NCBI RefSeq assembly: GCF_046630445.1
Contig: NC_092340.1
Location: 24,723,501 to 24,787,500 of the forward strand
Reading direction: 5' to 3'
Length of the DNA stretch: 64,000 nt
DNA from: Rutidosis leptorrhynchoides
Taxonomy: Eukaryota > Streptophyta > Magnoliopsida > Asterales > Asteraceae
Below are positions 1 to 12,610 of the stretch, one piece after another. The stretch's first letter is position 1; the number at the start of each line of letters is the position of its first letter. Position numbers and translations under genes: made by a program. Below the pieces are notes generated by a model. The model did no database searches, was not told the origin of the DNA, and saw only the letters and a list, made by a program, of their open reading frames with translations.

Positions 1-312
1 TGATCCTTGATTTTGTCCTTGGTTTCCTTCAGGGTTTGCTCAATCCGTTTTTCAGTACTAAATTTTCTATCGAGCGTTCCCAACACTCCACTCTTTATCC
101 TCAAACTATTGGCCACCTAGGCCATCTACAATTTTACTATTTCCTCTGCATTTAATGCAACCATATCTGAATCGTCGGTTATCAATTCGAGGTGGTTTCA
201 GAAGAATAGTGTTCTTAGATGATTAAACGATGATGGTAATATCGTGGAATATAAAAGGTTCCCCAGTAACAATAAAGAGTACACATATATATCAAGGTTA
301 TAATAAGGTTGT

Positions 313-436
313 TTCGAATGAAAAGTCAGAGTCAATTTGCTGAAGCTGTGATAAAATTGGCTACCTTAGAAAGGGATTGTAAAATTATTTTCGATAATAT
401 CAACGACAAAGGAGCTAGCACAGATACGTGTTAAAC
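313..436 (+). pseudogene. Antisense CCHC-knuckle fragment (E0 copy)
   Basis: On the plus strand, opposite to the element, the sequence encodes a decayed zinc-knuckle pattern C-x2-C-x4-(Y for H)-x4-C, with one stop and one frameshift, and then a tail reading KGASTDTC before a stop. The same antisense block is present in A (8881-8999), B, C and D. It resembles the end of a copia-type Gag. Because every copy is inverted relative to its host element, an ancestral capture is the simplest explanation. Confidence 0.45.
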
Positions 437-1689
437 GTTTACTCAAGTTCCGAATGTTCTCAGGTGCATAACTATATGCATCAATCTTCTCTTCCATAGA
501 TAACGTGTGGTTGAATCATCCTCTTGATTGAGGTGTTTTCAAGAATCATGAAAGATTTGAACATGAATTGTAATCGTCAAGATTCGAATGAGATTTAAGA
601 TGAAATCAAGTGGCAAACTTGAAGAATTGTTTAGTTTCATATGTTATAATCAATATTTTAATTCATTTTAATTGTCCAATGTTGATAGTCCTCAGTTGAT
701 AGTCCACAGTTAGCAATTCAATAATTTCATATATAGTTTAATATAATATTCGAATTAATTAATACGTATCGTGACCCGTTTACATGTCTCAGACTCGATC
801 ACAACTCAAAGTATATATATTATTGTAGAATCAACCTCAACCCTGTATAGCTAACTCCCACATTACCGCATATAGAGTGTCTATGGTTATTCCGAATAAT
901 ATATATACATGCGTCGATATGATATGTCAAAACCTTGTATACGTGTCCCGGTATTTAAAGTGCGTAAAATAACAGAAATTAAATGACGATAAATAAAATT
1001 GCGATAATTAAATTGCGATAAATAAACTGCGATAAATAAAATGTAATCAGTTAGCTAGGAACAGTTAGCTAGGATTTGGTTAGCGTGGATTCTTAACAAA
1101 ATTTCTCATAGTTAATTTGTTTGTTTCTAACAAATTTTATTTTGTCCAATGTTTTCTTCATTATGCCACTTGTTGGATTCTGATAGGTCAAAATCCAAAT
1201 ATGAAATTGAAGGAAAATGGTTATTCCGCGGTGAACGGATTCGTATCTCTGTGGATGTAAGTAGGATAGTAAATGACTGTTGAATCAGATTCGAAGAATG
1301 TACAGTATAACATGTTAATATGAAAGTTAAATATTTCCTCGGGTATTACCTACCCGTTAAAATATTTTCACCATTGACAGTTTGTACAAAAGAATTTTAA
1401 ATTTCAATATTTATGAAAATATACATACATACATATATATTTTCTTCAGATGTAATCATAGATTTAATGAGTCAATAAGATATTAAACTCATTTGATTTA
1501 TCGTTAGTACTAGAATACATAATCTCTAAAACATTAGAGATTACATAATTGACGTGTTGGATGAAAATAAATGAGGTAGAATGATATGTAGAACGAAGAT
1601 AATCGATGTTGAACGATATGTAGAACGAAGATCATACTCGAAGTACAAATAGTGATATTGAGGCATGTAATGTTGAGGCTTGTGTTATT

Positions 1690-2165
1690 GGTGGTAATGG
1701 TGCCAATGCTGGTGGTACTGTTGGTGTCGGTGATGCTGCTGGTGCTGGTAAGTTTTGCACCATATTCTCCAACACCACGACTCGAACGCAAAGCTCGTTG
1801 ACTTCTTCTATTACTCCGGGATGATTGGCGGTCGAAACAAGCGGATGAATAAAGTTTAGAATTGTAGATATTGTGTAATCGTTGCGAGCTATTCTGGAAA
1901 TGAGGGTGAAAAATGGTGTTTCGGATAGGTTCGTCGGTAAATGCTTCAGGTTCTTCGCCGAGGGTGAATAAGGTTGATGAAAAGGATCGCATTCTTCGTG
2001 TCTCCATTGGTTAAGTCGACTACGATCACATCCCTAATTCATCCAGAATTAAAGATGACAAGCTGGTTGATCCATTCCGGTTACACTGCTTTCGGAGCTC
2101 AGGTGAATATCCATGTCGGAATAGCTATCGGAATCCGAGGGGCTTGAACTAGCGGTGAGTTCCAT
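1690..2165 (-). pseudogene. Gag-like ORF1, decayed copy (E0)
   Basis: Homologous to the intact 182-codon ORF of element D (52220-52768). The start ATG is at 2163-2165, followed by a Ser/Asp-rich stretch and the MDQP motif. In-frame stops then appear around the position where D encodes LFWMNWGW, and frameshifts follow, so only fragments such as GEEPEA remain readable in another frame. It is a remnant of a structural protein reading frame in a non-autonomous element. Not functional as read. Confidence 0.6.
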
Positions 2166-2558
2166 TTCGTACGATTAGATAAAGAGTTTTAGATATGAAA
2201 TGAATTTCGGATATCAGATGATATTCTAATTACATAGAATATCTATGTACAGAAGATCCCGTAGTTTACGGAGAGATTTAAGGAAACGTGTCAGACAAGA
2301 TTTAATATGATAGGATGCGAATTTGTCTGTACACAATCTATGCAATAATTGCAATAAGACGTGTCGAGATTGAAAATGATAAGTAGATATCTTTCGACAA
2401 ATGGTGGTAAGCAAAAACTTTTAACATGCAGACCAGGTTCAAGTCTAGACTCATTAATATAACCTAACAACTACTAGGTCGAAGTCCAGACTCATTAATG
2501 CATCCTAACAGCTACTAGTTTGGCACACTAATGCAAGACCTGGTTCGCTACGACCACC

Positions 2559-2570
2559 GCTCTGATACCA
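2559..2570 (-). other. Primer binding site of E0 (tRNA-iMet)
   Basis: The minus strand reads TGGTATCAGAGC, complementary to the 3' end of plant initiator tRNA-Met. It lies two bases inside the LTR edge (LTR starts at 2573). It fixes the minus orientation of the element and identifies 2573 onward as the 5' LTR. Confidence 0.92.
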
Positions 2571-2572
2571 AC

Positions 2573-2951
2573 TGAAACGACCCGTCCTAATCGACCTGGA
2601 CGAAGTCTTTAACAATTGGTCCCATTGCGAGGTACTGACCTAAAGATGCCATGAATGACTTCAAGTAATATCTTTCAAACGAGCAAATGCACAGCGGAAG
2701 ACTTAATTCGTACCTGAGAATAAACATGCTTAAAAGTGTCAACCAAAAGGTTGGTGAGTTCATAGGTTTATCATAACAATCATTTCAATATATTAATAGA
2801 CCACAAGATTTCTGTTTATAAATATATGTACACTCGCAAGTGCATAAAAGTATTCTATAAGTTGTAGGCACCCGGTAACAAGCCTTAACGTTCATGTTTT
2901 ACCCTCTGAAGTACACCAGATCAGGTTTAAAATAACCTCGAAGTACTAAAG
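2573..2951 (-). repeat. E0 5' LTR, segment 1
   Basis: This is the U5 end of the E0 5' LTR (plus strand starts TGAAACGACCCG). It contains arm X (2714-2729), the small hairpin CAACC-AAAA-GGTTG and arm Y (2754-2766). Element A interrupts it after 2951. The sequence resumes at 18461, and joining the two matches an uninterrupted relative at 38480-38530. Confidence 0.88.
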
Positions 2952-4086
2952 TGTAGTGCCCCGACCAAATCCATATGGACGAGAACATTACATATGATTA
3001 CATCGCGAGGTATTTGACCTCTATATGATACATTTTACAAACATTGCATTCATTTTTAAAAGACAACCTTTCATTTCATCGAAAGTTGACAGGTATGCAT
3101 ACCATTTCAGAATATCCTTAAAATGAGCTAATGCACAGCGGAAGATTTCTTTCAAACCTGAGAATAAACATGCTTTAAAGTGTCAACCAAAAGGTTGGTG
3201 AGTTCATTAGTTTATAGTAATCATTTCATTTCATCATTTTAATAGACCACAAGATTTTAAGTATTATAAAAGTCGTGCAGAAGTCCCATTCCAACTGCAC
3301 AAACAAAATATCATTCATATGAAGAACACCTGGTGAGGATTCCAAAATATAATAGTAACCATCTGTGCCGGTCTTTCACCCCACGGCTGAATACATGTGC
3401 ATTCAAAATATAGAACCTTTGTGCCGGTCTTTACTCCCCCACGGCTGAACACATGTACATAAAATATAGGACAACCGGTGCCAAAATACAAAACCATTCA
3501 TTCAACTCGGGAGCTCATTCGCTCTAACCGAAATAAACCAGTGATTATACGTGCCATAATAATCAATCCCAACCCCAGATAATTCTATCATAGAATGCAG
3601 TTCGATTACTTGTGTCTATTTCGTAAAATAGTTATAAAAGTTGCGCATGTATTCTCAGCCCAAAAATGTAATGGGTAAAAAGGCAAATGAAACTCACCAT
3701 ACTGTATTTTGTAGTAAAAATACATATAACGACTTTGAACAAGTGTAGGGTTGGCCTCGGATTCACGAACCTATATCAGTTGTATATCTTATTAAAACAT
3801 ATAATGGAAATCACATAATTTCATCTATTAATCATATAATTTTTATATATATATTTGTTGTTGTAGTTGATACAGGATTTGTACTTAATTTTTGTTAATA
3901 TGTTTAATATATAATTTTAGGTAATATAAATATATTTAATGTACAAAATCTTTATTTGTTACAATATAATGATAATAATGATAATGATAATTTTTAATAA
4001 AAATGGTAGTTTTAATAATTATGAGTATTTTAATAATGATGATACTTTACCTAAATATGATAAAATTAATATTACTAATAAGAATG

Positions 4087-4235
<149 letters not shown>

Positions 4236-4476
4236 AGGAGTGTTAATTTTTATATAAAATGATAGTTTTAATAAAAATGAAAATTTTAAAAATAACGATA
4301 TTTTTAATAATAGTATCAATAGTCATAATAATCTTCGTACCTAATTCCTAACTTATAATTATGAACTCGTTAGTTATAATTCGTAATCATAATTTTTTTT
4401 TTGTCGTACATGTGTTAATATAATTATAATCTTTTTCCGTATCATCTTTTACTATATTTAACCTCTTTTATATCCA

Positions 4477-4735
<259 letters not shown>

Positions 4736-4749
4736 TGGAATTAATATCT

Positions 4750-4751
<2 letters not shown>

Positions 4752-4825
<74 letters not shown>
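4752..4825. repeat. (TA)n microsatellite in A 3' LTR
   Basis: Pure TA run of about 74 bp. The 5' LTR counterpart is at 12539-12607. It lies directly downstream (minus sense) of a TGGGCC cluster, so it could double as a TATA region, but that is speculative. Confidence 0.95.
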
Positions 4826-4828
<3 letters not shown>

Positions 4829-6990
4829 ATTTATATCTGATTTCCCATCCGGCCCAACAGAGAGTTAAATGGATTCGGCCCAACAGCACAAGAATGATTT
4901 CTGCCCATCATATAAACAAGTTTTTCGGCCCATCTACAAAATAGAACACGTATGGTTCATGATAAAGTATTCAAAGGCCCGCTAGTTTGTAGGGTCCTTG
5001 TTTATGAATTGTAGGCTAAAAAAAAAAAATAGATAGCAGCGGCCCACTAGTCCCGATATTACTCCACAGTTCACGGCTCAAGATAAAAGAACAAAATATG
5101 ATGGCCCAATCAAAATAGGATTCGAACGTACAGTAAAAGGGTTTTGGAAGTTGAGGATTAAATATGTGTGGCATGTGAAAAGTAATCAACTTGGTCCCAA
5201 TTGTATTACATACATAAATCGATGATGACTATAGCAATTTGTTTCCTTTTTTAAAAAAAATTCACGTGGGGTTAACAAGGTGGAAAGTGTCGGCCATGAT
5301 GAAAGGAATATTACTCCAAAAGCAACTTGGATCTATAATTAAATTTTTCGTGGACTGCATATATAAAAATATATGTTAGTTGTGTGTGTTTAGAGTTTTG
5401 AACAAGAATTGAGAAGCAGAAAGATGGAGAGTAAAAAAAATTCAAAGGTTGGTTGTTTATCGAGCAAAGACAGGAAAACGTAGTAGCAATATTAAGGAAT
5501 TTGAACAGTAGCATGGTTACGTGGTCGGGTTTCATTGTAGGTATAGCAGCAGTATACATGACCCGATGGACGTTTGTTTTATTGTGATCGAAGGGGGTTC
5601 GTTGATATTAAAACATAAACGTGGCTCAACTAGTTTCGGTATCCAGCGTTTTAAAATCAAACGGTATTAGCTTTTCTAAAGCTATCGCCCAAGTTGAGAA
5701 AAGAATAACACATTCTATCATTATCACCCTTTATATATATCTCCTTTGTATATTACCTTCATTCATTTGAACTAAAACAGAAACACCGGTTTCGATGTGT
5801 TGCAGCTGAAACAGGAACCAGAGTAGTAGCAGCTGTTTCTAACAAAAACAGAAATTCGAAGGTGTCGGATTTGGTTAGAGTTGATGGTGTTCATGTAACA
5901 CGACCAACACAGAAATAGATGAAGATCGTGTAATAAAAGTTAATGGGTGTTTTATGGTAGAAACGGAAACAAGAGATGGTGGAACAAACGTTGATGTATG
6001 GGTGATTTTATGTGGCGGTGGTTCTGTAAAAATATAGTTGTTAAGGTGATTCGTGGTGGTTGTAAACCGAAGAAGAAAGGTGGTCGATCATTTGAGGTTG
6101 TGATGATGATTGAATAATAGAAATAAACATGTGGTGGTGATCGTTCATTTGAAACAGAAAACATGTCACGCAGTAGTTGTTTACAATCTAAATGGGTTTA
6201 ATTGATGGTGTCCATAGACTTCGTATAACAGCAAGTAGGTCTTGTTGGTGGTAATTGGTTCGTAGGTGTACGTACAAATAGAAACAGAAAGAGCTCGAAT
6301 GGTGTTGGAGGCTTCGGTGGTGTTGGTGGTGATGAAGGATGGCATTTGATGGTGATTTACAGTGGGTGGTTGAGGATGGCGGTTAGTAGGTTGTGGTGGT
6401 TATGCACCTTAAAATAAAGGTGATCGAGTTAGTTACGGTTGTGTTAATGACCGATGATGGTTTAATGGTTGGTGTTTAGAAGGCTGTCGATACAAAAGAG
6501 AGAACGAGAAAACTAGTGTTAAAACTACTGTGTTTTTCATCTATGTAAGCAGTTGCCTATATAGAACTTTAATAAGAGGAAATAATCATTCAATCATTCA
6601 ATATTAATTACATTAGTATAAAATAAATGTGCACACTCACAGTATTTGAGATAATAATTAGAATAGTTCAGCAATCATAAAGCTCAATTAATTGGTGTTT
6701 TATAAATAAGCAGGATCGACCAAATCCTTCATCAGTACTATAAAGAAATAAAAAAAAAACAATTTGTGAAAGGAATGGGTTCGTACAATTTGACATCGAT
6801 ATGTAACAACCTTGAGATCAAAAACAAAAAATGGGTCACATTAGATTGGGATATAAAGCTGATTCCTATTTCTATATATGCTTTTACATATTTGGTATTA
6901 ATAAATAAATAAATAAATATATTAATAAGAATAATAATATTAATATTCAACATTATAATTATTTATAGAAATCATGTATAATAATATCCC

Positions 6991-7026
<36 letters not shown>

Positions 7027-7326
7027 TTATATAATAATATAATAGTAACTTAATTATTCGATTTATTATTTTTCATTTATAATTCCAATTAATTAAATGT
7101 ACTTTATCTATTCAAAATATTATATATATACTTATGCTTATATCTACATATATATATTCATTTACAACAATTATTCGTGAATCGTCGGGAATGGTCACGG
7201 GTTAAATGAATGCATGAACACGAATTTAAAATTCTTGAGATTTAACTTACCAAATTTTGCTTATCGTGTCGAAATCATTTAAAGATTAAGTTTAAATTTG
7301 GTTGAAAATTTCCGGGTCATTACAGT

Positions 7327-7361
7327 ACCTACCCGTTAAAAGAAATTTCGTCCCGAAATTT
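7327..7361 (-). other. 3' polypurine tract and hairpin of element A
   Basis: The minus strand reads TTTAACGGGTAGGT two bases from the 3' LTR, the expected place for a plus-strand primer. It adjoins a perfect inverted repeat AAATTTCG-TCC-CGAAATTT (7343-7361). The same pair occurs in C (40043-40076), D (49441-49474, with one wobble) and B (57989-58023). Confidence 0.75.
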
Positions 7362-8485
7362 GATAGAGGTCATCATGGATAACAATAAGAATGTTTTCAT
7401 GACAAATATGAGTTGATAAATAGGATTTTATCATCATTGAGTAATATGGATAAAACCATTTGATTTTGTGAAGAGTACAAGTGAAGCTATCACCAAAGAG
7501 TGACATGAGTAGGTACATATTCGTCATATCTTTTGACGTATATAGGATTGATATCCGGAGTTCAAGGGATTTGGAGAAAATCTTCGTGATAAGATTTGAT
7601 TCTTTGGTAATTAAGGAAATTAGGATCCTCTTTGATTAAATGCGATGATCTGTCTTGATTGCTTTGTCTGATATTTCACTATAAATCCACCCTCTTTGTT
7701 TCCTTATTTCTACAACTCGATTTGACTTGTCAGATTATCAGAAGTCACGAGAAAAGATAGAACTATCAAGAAAAATATTTTCTTGATATGTTTATATATC
7801 AGATAAGATGTAAGAGTCGTGTAACATGGCACATGATGACGTCATAATCTGTGAATCATCATGTCCCATTTAGAAACTCAGCATGACTTATTGTAATATA
7901 ATCACGTTGATCAAGTGTCATTATATTATACTAACTTATGCATCAGTTCCCAACACTACTTCAAAACATTCGTATTTTAAACTCAAAAGTTTACAGAATA
8001 TAGAAACTAACAGTTTCTATATGATGTAACATTGATAGCACGAAGAGATTAATGATTTCAGATAAGAATAGTTATAAAAATATCTCCAGAAATATGGAGG
8101 ATATTTATAATGAAAAATACGATAATATCTCGGAATATTAAAGATCAGCGGATGATAAAAACTATTGTCTGCAAGGGTTTAGAGTAAGGAGCAAGATATT
8201 CACTAAAGACTTTAGCAGATATTGAATCATTTGGATTCTTTGAAGTCAAACTTATTCTTTGTTATTTGTCCACGACTTTCTTCATAGTTTCGCATAATCT
8301 ACTTTTCGGTACTAAATTTTCTCTTGAATATTTCCAATATAATGATACACAGGAAGCACGAAGAGGTATATACTTTCGGACGAGAATATCTATGAAAATA
8401 TCCTCAGAAATACAGAAGATATTGATGATGATATTTTGGAATTTCTAAGTTCGATGATTGATGGAGAAAGATTTTTCGCAAGATT

Positions 8486-8668
8486 TTAACATGACTTCGG
8501 AGTAAGATATTCTCTAAAGATTTCAACAGATCTAGAATTATCTGGATTCCTTGAATATAGGGTATGGTCTTTGTATTTGGCCTTGATATCCTTCATGGGT
8601 AGCTTAATCTGTTTTTCAATACCCAATTTTCTATCGAGCGTTCCTATCACTCCTTTCTTTATCATCAA
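8486..8668 (-). CDS. ORF2-like conserved block (element A)
   Basis: A 60-codon open frame rich in Lys, Arg and Glu with a C-terminal EYLTPKS. Alignable frames occur at the same place in B (EYLAPDSKP), C, D and, partly, E0 (1-113). Shared features are a basic stretch, K-(R/Q)-I, an acidic/basic repeat, a (K/R)-N-x-(N/D)-(D/N)-S-x-S motif and E-Y-L-x-P-x-S. I recognise no family. Conserved spacing of residues suggests past protein coding, but the complementary strand is also fairly open, so this could be chance. The start is arbitrary and the true frame may begin upstream. Confidence 0.35.
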   Translation of the reverse strand: MMIKKGVIGTLDRKLGIEKQIKLPMKDIKAKYKDHTLYSRNPDNSRSVEIFREYLTPKSC

Positions 8669-8804
8669 ACTTTTGGTCGTTTAGACCATCTCCCATTTTT
8701 CTGTTTCCTCTGCATTTAATGCTATGATATCGGAATCATCGGTTATTAATCCGAGGTGGTTTCAGGAAAATTGTGTTTTTAGATGATTAAACGCTGATGG
8801 TAAT

Positions 8805-8999
8805 ATGGTGGAATATGAAAGGTTCCCTGGTAACAATAAAAGAGCACGCGTATATGTCAACGTTATAATAAGGTTGTTTCGTACGAAAAGTCAAAGTTGT
8901 CTTGCTGGAGCTGTGACAAAACTGGCTATCTCGAACAGCAGATGCAAAGTTATTTTCGGTAATAATAACGCTAAAGGAATTAGCACAGCTACGTGTTAA
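8805..8999 (+). pseudogene. Antisense CCHC-knuckle fragment (A copy)
   Basis: The plus strand, antisense to element A, encodes VEYERFPGNNK and then, after a frame change, CWSCDKTGYLEQQM, a decayed C-x2-C-x4-H-x4-C knuckle (His to Tyr, last Cys lost). The tail NNNAKGIS ends at a stop. It resembles the end of a copia Gag. B has the same block at about 59760-59961, C at about 41840-42040 and D at about 51180-51330. Confidence 0.45.
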
Positions 9000-9849
9000 A
9001 CGTTTACTCAGGTTTTGAGTGTTTTCAGGTGCATAACTATATGCATCAATCTTTTCTCACGTAAATGAAGTGCGGTTGGTTCATCCTCTCGATTGAGGTG
9101 TTTTCAAGAATCACGAAAGGTTTGAGCGCATATTGTAATTGACAAGATACAAATGAGGTTTAAGATGAAAATCAAGTGACAATTTTGAAGAAATGTTCAG
9201 TTTCATATATTATAATCAATATTTTAATTCATTTTAATTGTCCACTGTTGGTAGTCCTCAGTTGATTAGTCCACAGTTAGCTAGGAACAGTTATCTAGGA
9301 TTTTGTTAGCGTGGATTCTTAACAAAATTTCTCATAGTTAATTTGTTTGTTTCTAACAAATTTTATTCTGTCAAATGTTTTCTTTATTATGCCACTTGTT
9401 GGATTCTGATAGGTCAAAATCCAAATATGAAATTTGAATGGAAATGGTTATTCTGTGGTGAACGGATTCATACATCTGTGGATGTAAGTAGGATATGGAA
9501 ATGATTGTTGAATCAGATTTGAAGAATGTACAGTGTAAATTATTAATGTGAAACCTAAATATTCCTCGGGTATTACCTACCCGTTAAAATATTTTCACCA
9601 TTAACCGTTTGTACAAGAGAATTTTTAATTGCAATCTTTATGAAAACATATATACATATATATTTTCTTCAGATGTATTCATGGATTTAATGAGTTAATA
9701 TGATATTAAACTCATTTGCTTTTTGGTTGGAACTAGAATAAATAATCTCTAAAACTTTAGAGATTACATATTCGCCATGTCGAACGAAGATAAATGAGGT
9801 AGAACGATACGTAGAACGAAGATCATACTCAAAGTACAGATGATGATAT

Positions 9850-10351
9850 TGAAGCATGGATTGTTGATGGTACTGGTGCTATTATTAATGGTACTGTTGG
9901 TGCCGGTGATGTTGCTGAAGCTGGTACATTTTGCATCATATTCTCCGAATTGATTATTCGAGCGCGAAGTTCGTTGACTTATTACTCCAGGATGATTGTC
10001 GGTCGGAACGAGCGGATGAACAAGGATCAGAATTGTGGATAGAATATAATCTTGTCGAGTTACCCTGGAAATGAGACTGAAAATGGTGTCTCGAACAGGT
10101 TCGCCGGTAAACGCTTCAGGTTCATTGTCAATAGGTAAATTCGGTTGGTGGAAGGGATTGCCTTCTGCGCATTTCCATTAATTAAGTCGACTACGAACCC
10201 ATCAGACGAATTGATAATGGTTGATTGGTTGATTCATGCCGATGACACTGTTTTCGGAGCTTAGGTGAACATCTATGTCGGAATAGCTGTCGGAATAACT
10301 ATCGAAATAGCTATCGGAATCTGAGGGACTCGAACTGGTTGCAGGATTCAT
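9850..10351 (-). pseudogene. Gag-like ORF1, decayed copy (element A)
   Basis: The start ATG is at 10349-10351, followed by a Ser-rich stretch with two extra repeats of a D-S-Y-(S/F)-D unit compared with D. The frame then decays: the NHY..FV region is followed by stops where element D reads LFWMNWGW. The element is nonetheless complete with a clean duplication, so mobility must have depended on proteins supplied by others, or the decay came after insertion. Confidence 0.55.
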
Positions 10352-10769
10352 CTCGTACAATCAGATGAAGGATTTTCGATAAGAAATAGATTATAGGATG
10401 TAGATTAGTACCCTACAATACATATTTTATATATGCATATATATTATTAAAATCCCATAAGTTACAGAGGAATCTACCGAAGCTGTCAGGCAAAGGTAAC
10501 AATAATAGATACGCTAAGATATGAATTGTCAGATACGCTAAGATATAAATTTTGTCTATACACTATTCATGCAGTCAATGCAGTAAAATGTGTCTAGACT
10601 AAGAATAATGAGCAGATAATTTCCTAAGGATGATAAGCAGATGATTTCCGATAAAAATGATAAGCAAAACTTTTGACATGCAGACACGGTCGAAGTCCAG
10701 ACTCACTAATGCATCCTAACGACTATCAGTTAGACACACTAATACAAGACCTGGTTCGCTAAGACCTCC

Positions 10770-10781
10770 GCTCTGATACCA
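10770..10781 (-). other. Primer binding site of element A
   Basis: Minus strand TGGTATCAGAGC, complementary to initiator tRNA-Met, two bases from the 5' LTR edge at 10784. Confidence 0.92.
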
Positions 10782-11916
10782 ACTGTAGTGCCCTGACCAA
10801 ATCCATATGGACGAGAACATTACATACGATTACATCGCGAGGTATTTGACCTCTATATGATACATTTTATAAACATTGCATTCGTTTTTAAAAGACAACC
10901 TTTCATTTCATCGAAAGTTGACAGGTATGCATACCATTTCAGAATATCCTTAAAATGAGCTAATGCACAGCGGAAGATTTCTTTCAAACCTGAGAATAAA
11001 CATGCTTTAAAGTGTCAAACAAAAGGTTGGTGAGTTCATTAGTTTATAGTAATCATTTCATTTCATCATTTTAATAGACCACAAGATTTTAAGTATTATA
11101 AAAGTCGTGCAGAAGTCCCATTCCAACTGCACAAACAAAATATCATTCATATGAAGAACACCTGGTGAGGATTCCAAAATATAATAGTAACCATCTGTGC
11201 CGGTCTTTCACCCCACGGCTGAATATACGTGCCTTCAAAATATAGAACCTTTGTGCCGGTCTTTACTCCCCCACGGCTGAACACATGTACATAAAATATA
11301 GGACAACCGGTGCCAAAATACAAAACCATTCATTCAACTCAGGAGCTCATTCGCTCTAACCGAAATAAACCAGTGATTATACGTGCCATAATAATCAATC
11401 CCAACCCCAGATAATTCTATCATAGAATGCAGTTCGATTACTTGTGTCTATTTCGTAAAATAGTTATAAAAGTTGCGCATGTATTCTCAGCCCAAAAATG
11501 TAAAGGGTAAAAAGGCAAATGAAACTCACCATACTGTATTTTGTAGTAAAAATACATATAACGACTTTGAACAAGTGTAGGGTTGACCTCGGATTCACGA
11601 ACCTATATCAGTTGTATATCTTATTAAAACATATAATGGAAATCACATAATTTCATCTATTAATCATATAATTTTTATATATATTTGTTGTTGTAGTTGA
11701 TACAGGATTTGTACTTAATTTTTGTTAATATGTTTAATATATAATTTTAGGTAATATAAATATATTTAATGTACAAAATCTTTATTTGTTACAATATAAT
11801 GATAATAATGATAATGATAATTTTTAATAAAAATGGTAGTTTTAATAATTATGAGAATTTTAATAATGATGATACTTTACCTAAATATGATAAAATTAAT
11901 ATTACTAATAAGAATG

Positions 11917-12023
<107 letters not shown>

Positions 12024-12290
12024 AGGAGTGTTAATTTTTATATAAAATGATAGTTTTAATAAAAATGAAAATTTTAAAAATAACGATATTTTTAATAATA
12101 GTATCAATAGTCATAATAATCTTCGTACCTAATTCCTAACTTATAATTATGAACTCGTTAGTTCTAATTCGTAATCATAATTTTTTTTTGTCGTACATGT
12201 GTTAATATAATTATAATCTTTTTCCGTATCATCTTTTACTATATTTAACCTCTTTTATATCCATAATCCATAATAATAATAATAATAACC

Positions 12291-12405
<115 letters not shown>

Positions 12406-12535
12406 TAAAAAGACTACCTTAATGAGTTTTCTCAAAAAAAAAAAGGCAGAGACCGGGCTCGAACTCATTACCTCTCGCTAACACAAAACACTCCTAAACC
12501 ATCCCTCTACTTCTATTTCTCTGGAATTAATATCT

Positions 12536-12610
<75 letters not shown>

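Larger units (their letters stand above)
1..2572 (-). mobile_element. Element E0, internal domain (partial, 5' side)
   Basis: This is the 5' half of the internal domain of a minus-strand LTR retrotransposon that runs off the left edge of the window. Reading on the minus strand there is a primer binding site (2559-2570), a degraded Gag-like ORF, a hairpin (1521-1542), an internal polypurine-tract copy (1348-1361) and then a block shared with the other elements. The order matches elements A, B, C and D. No protease, RT, RNase H or integrase motif is visible in the part present. Confidence 0.8.
7325..10783 (-). mobile_element. Element A internal domain
   Basis: Minus-sense order: PBS (10770-10781), decayed Gag-like ORF (about 10351 down to 9850), hairpin (9744-9765), internal polypurine copy (9575-9588), antisense CCHC fragment, ORF2-like block (8486-8668), about 1 kb with nothing recognised, hairpin (7343-7361) and the 3' polypurine tract (7327-7340). 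No pol domain motifs are visible in any frame. Confidence 0.85.
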
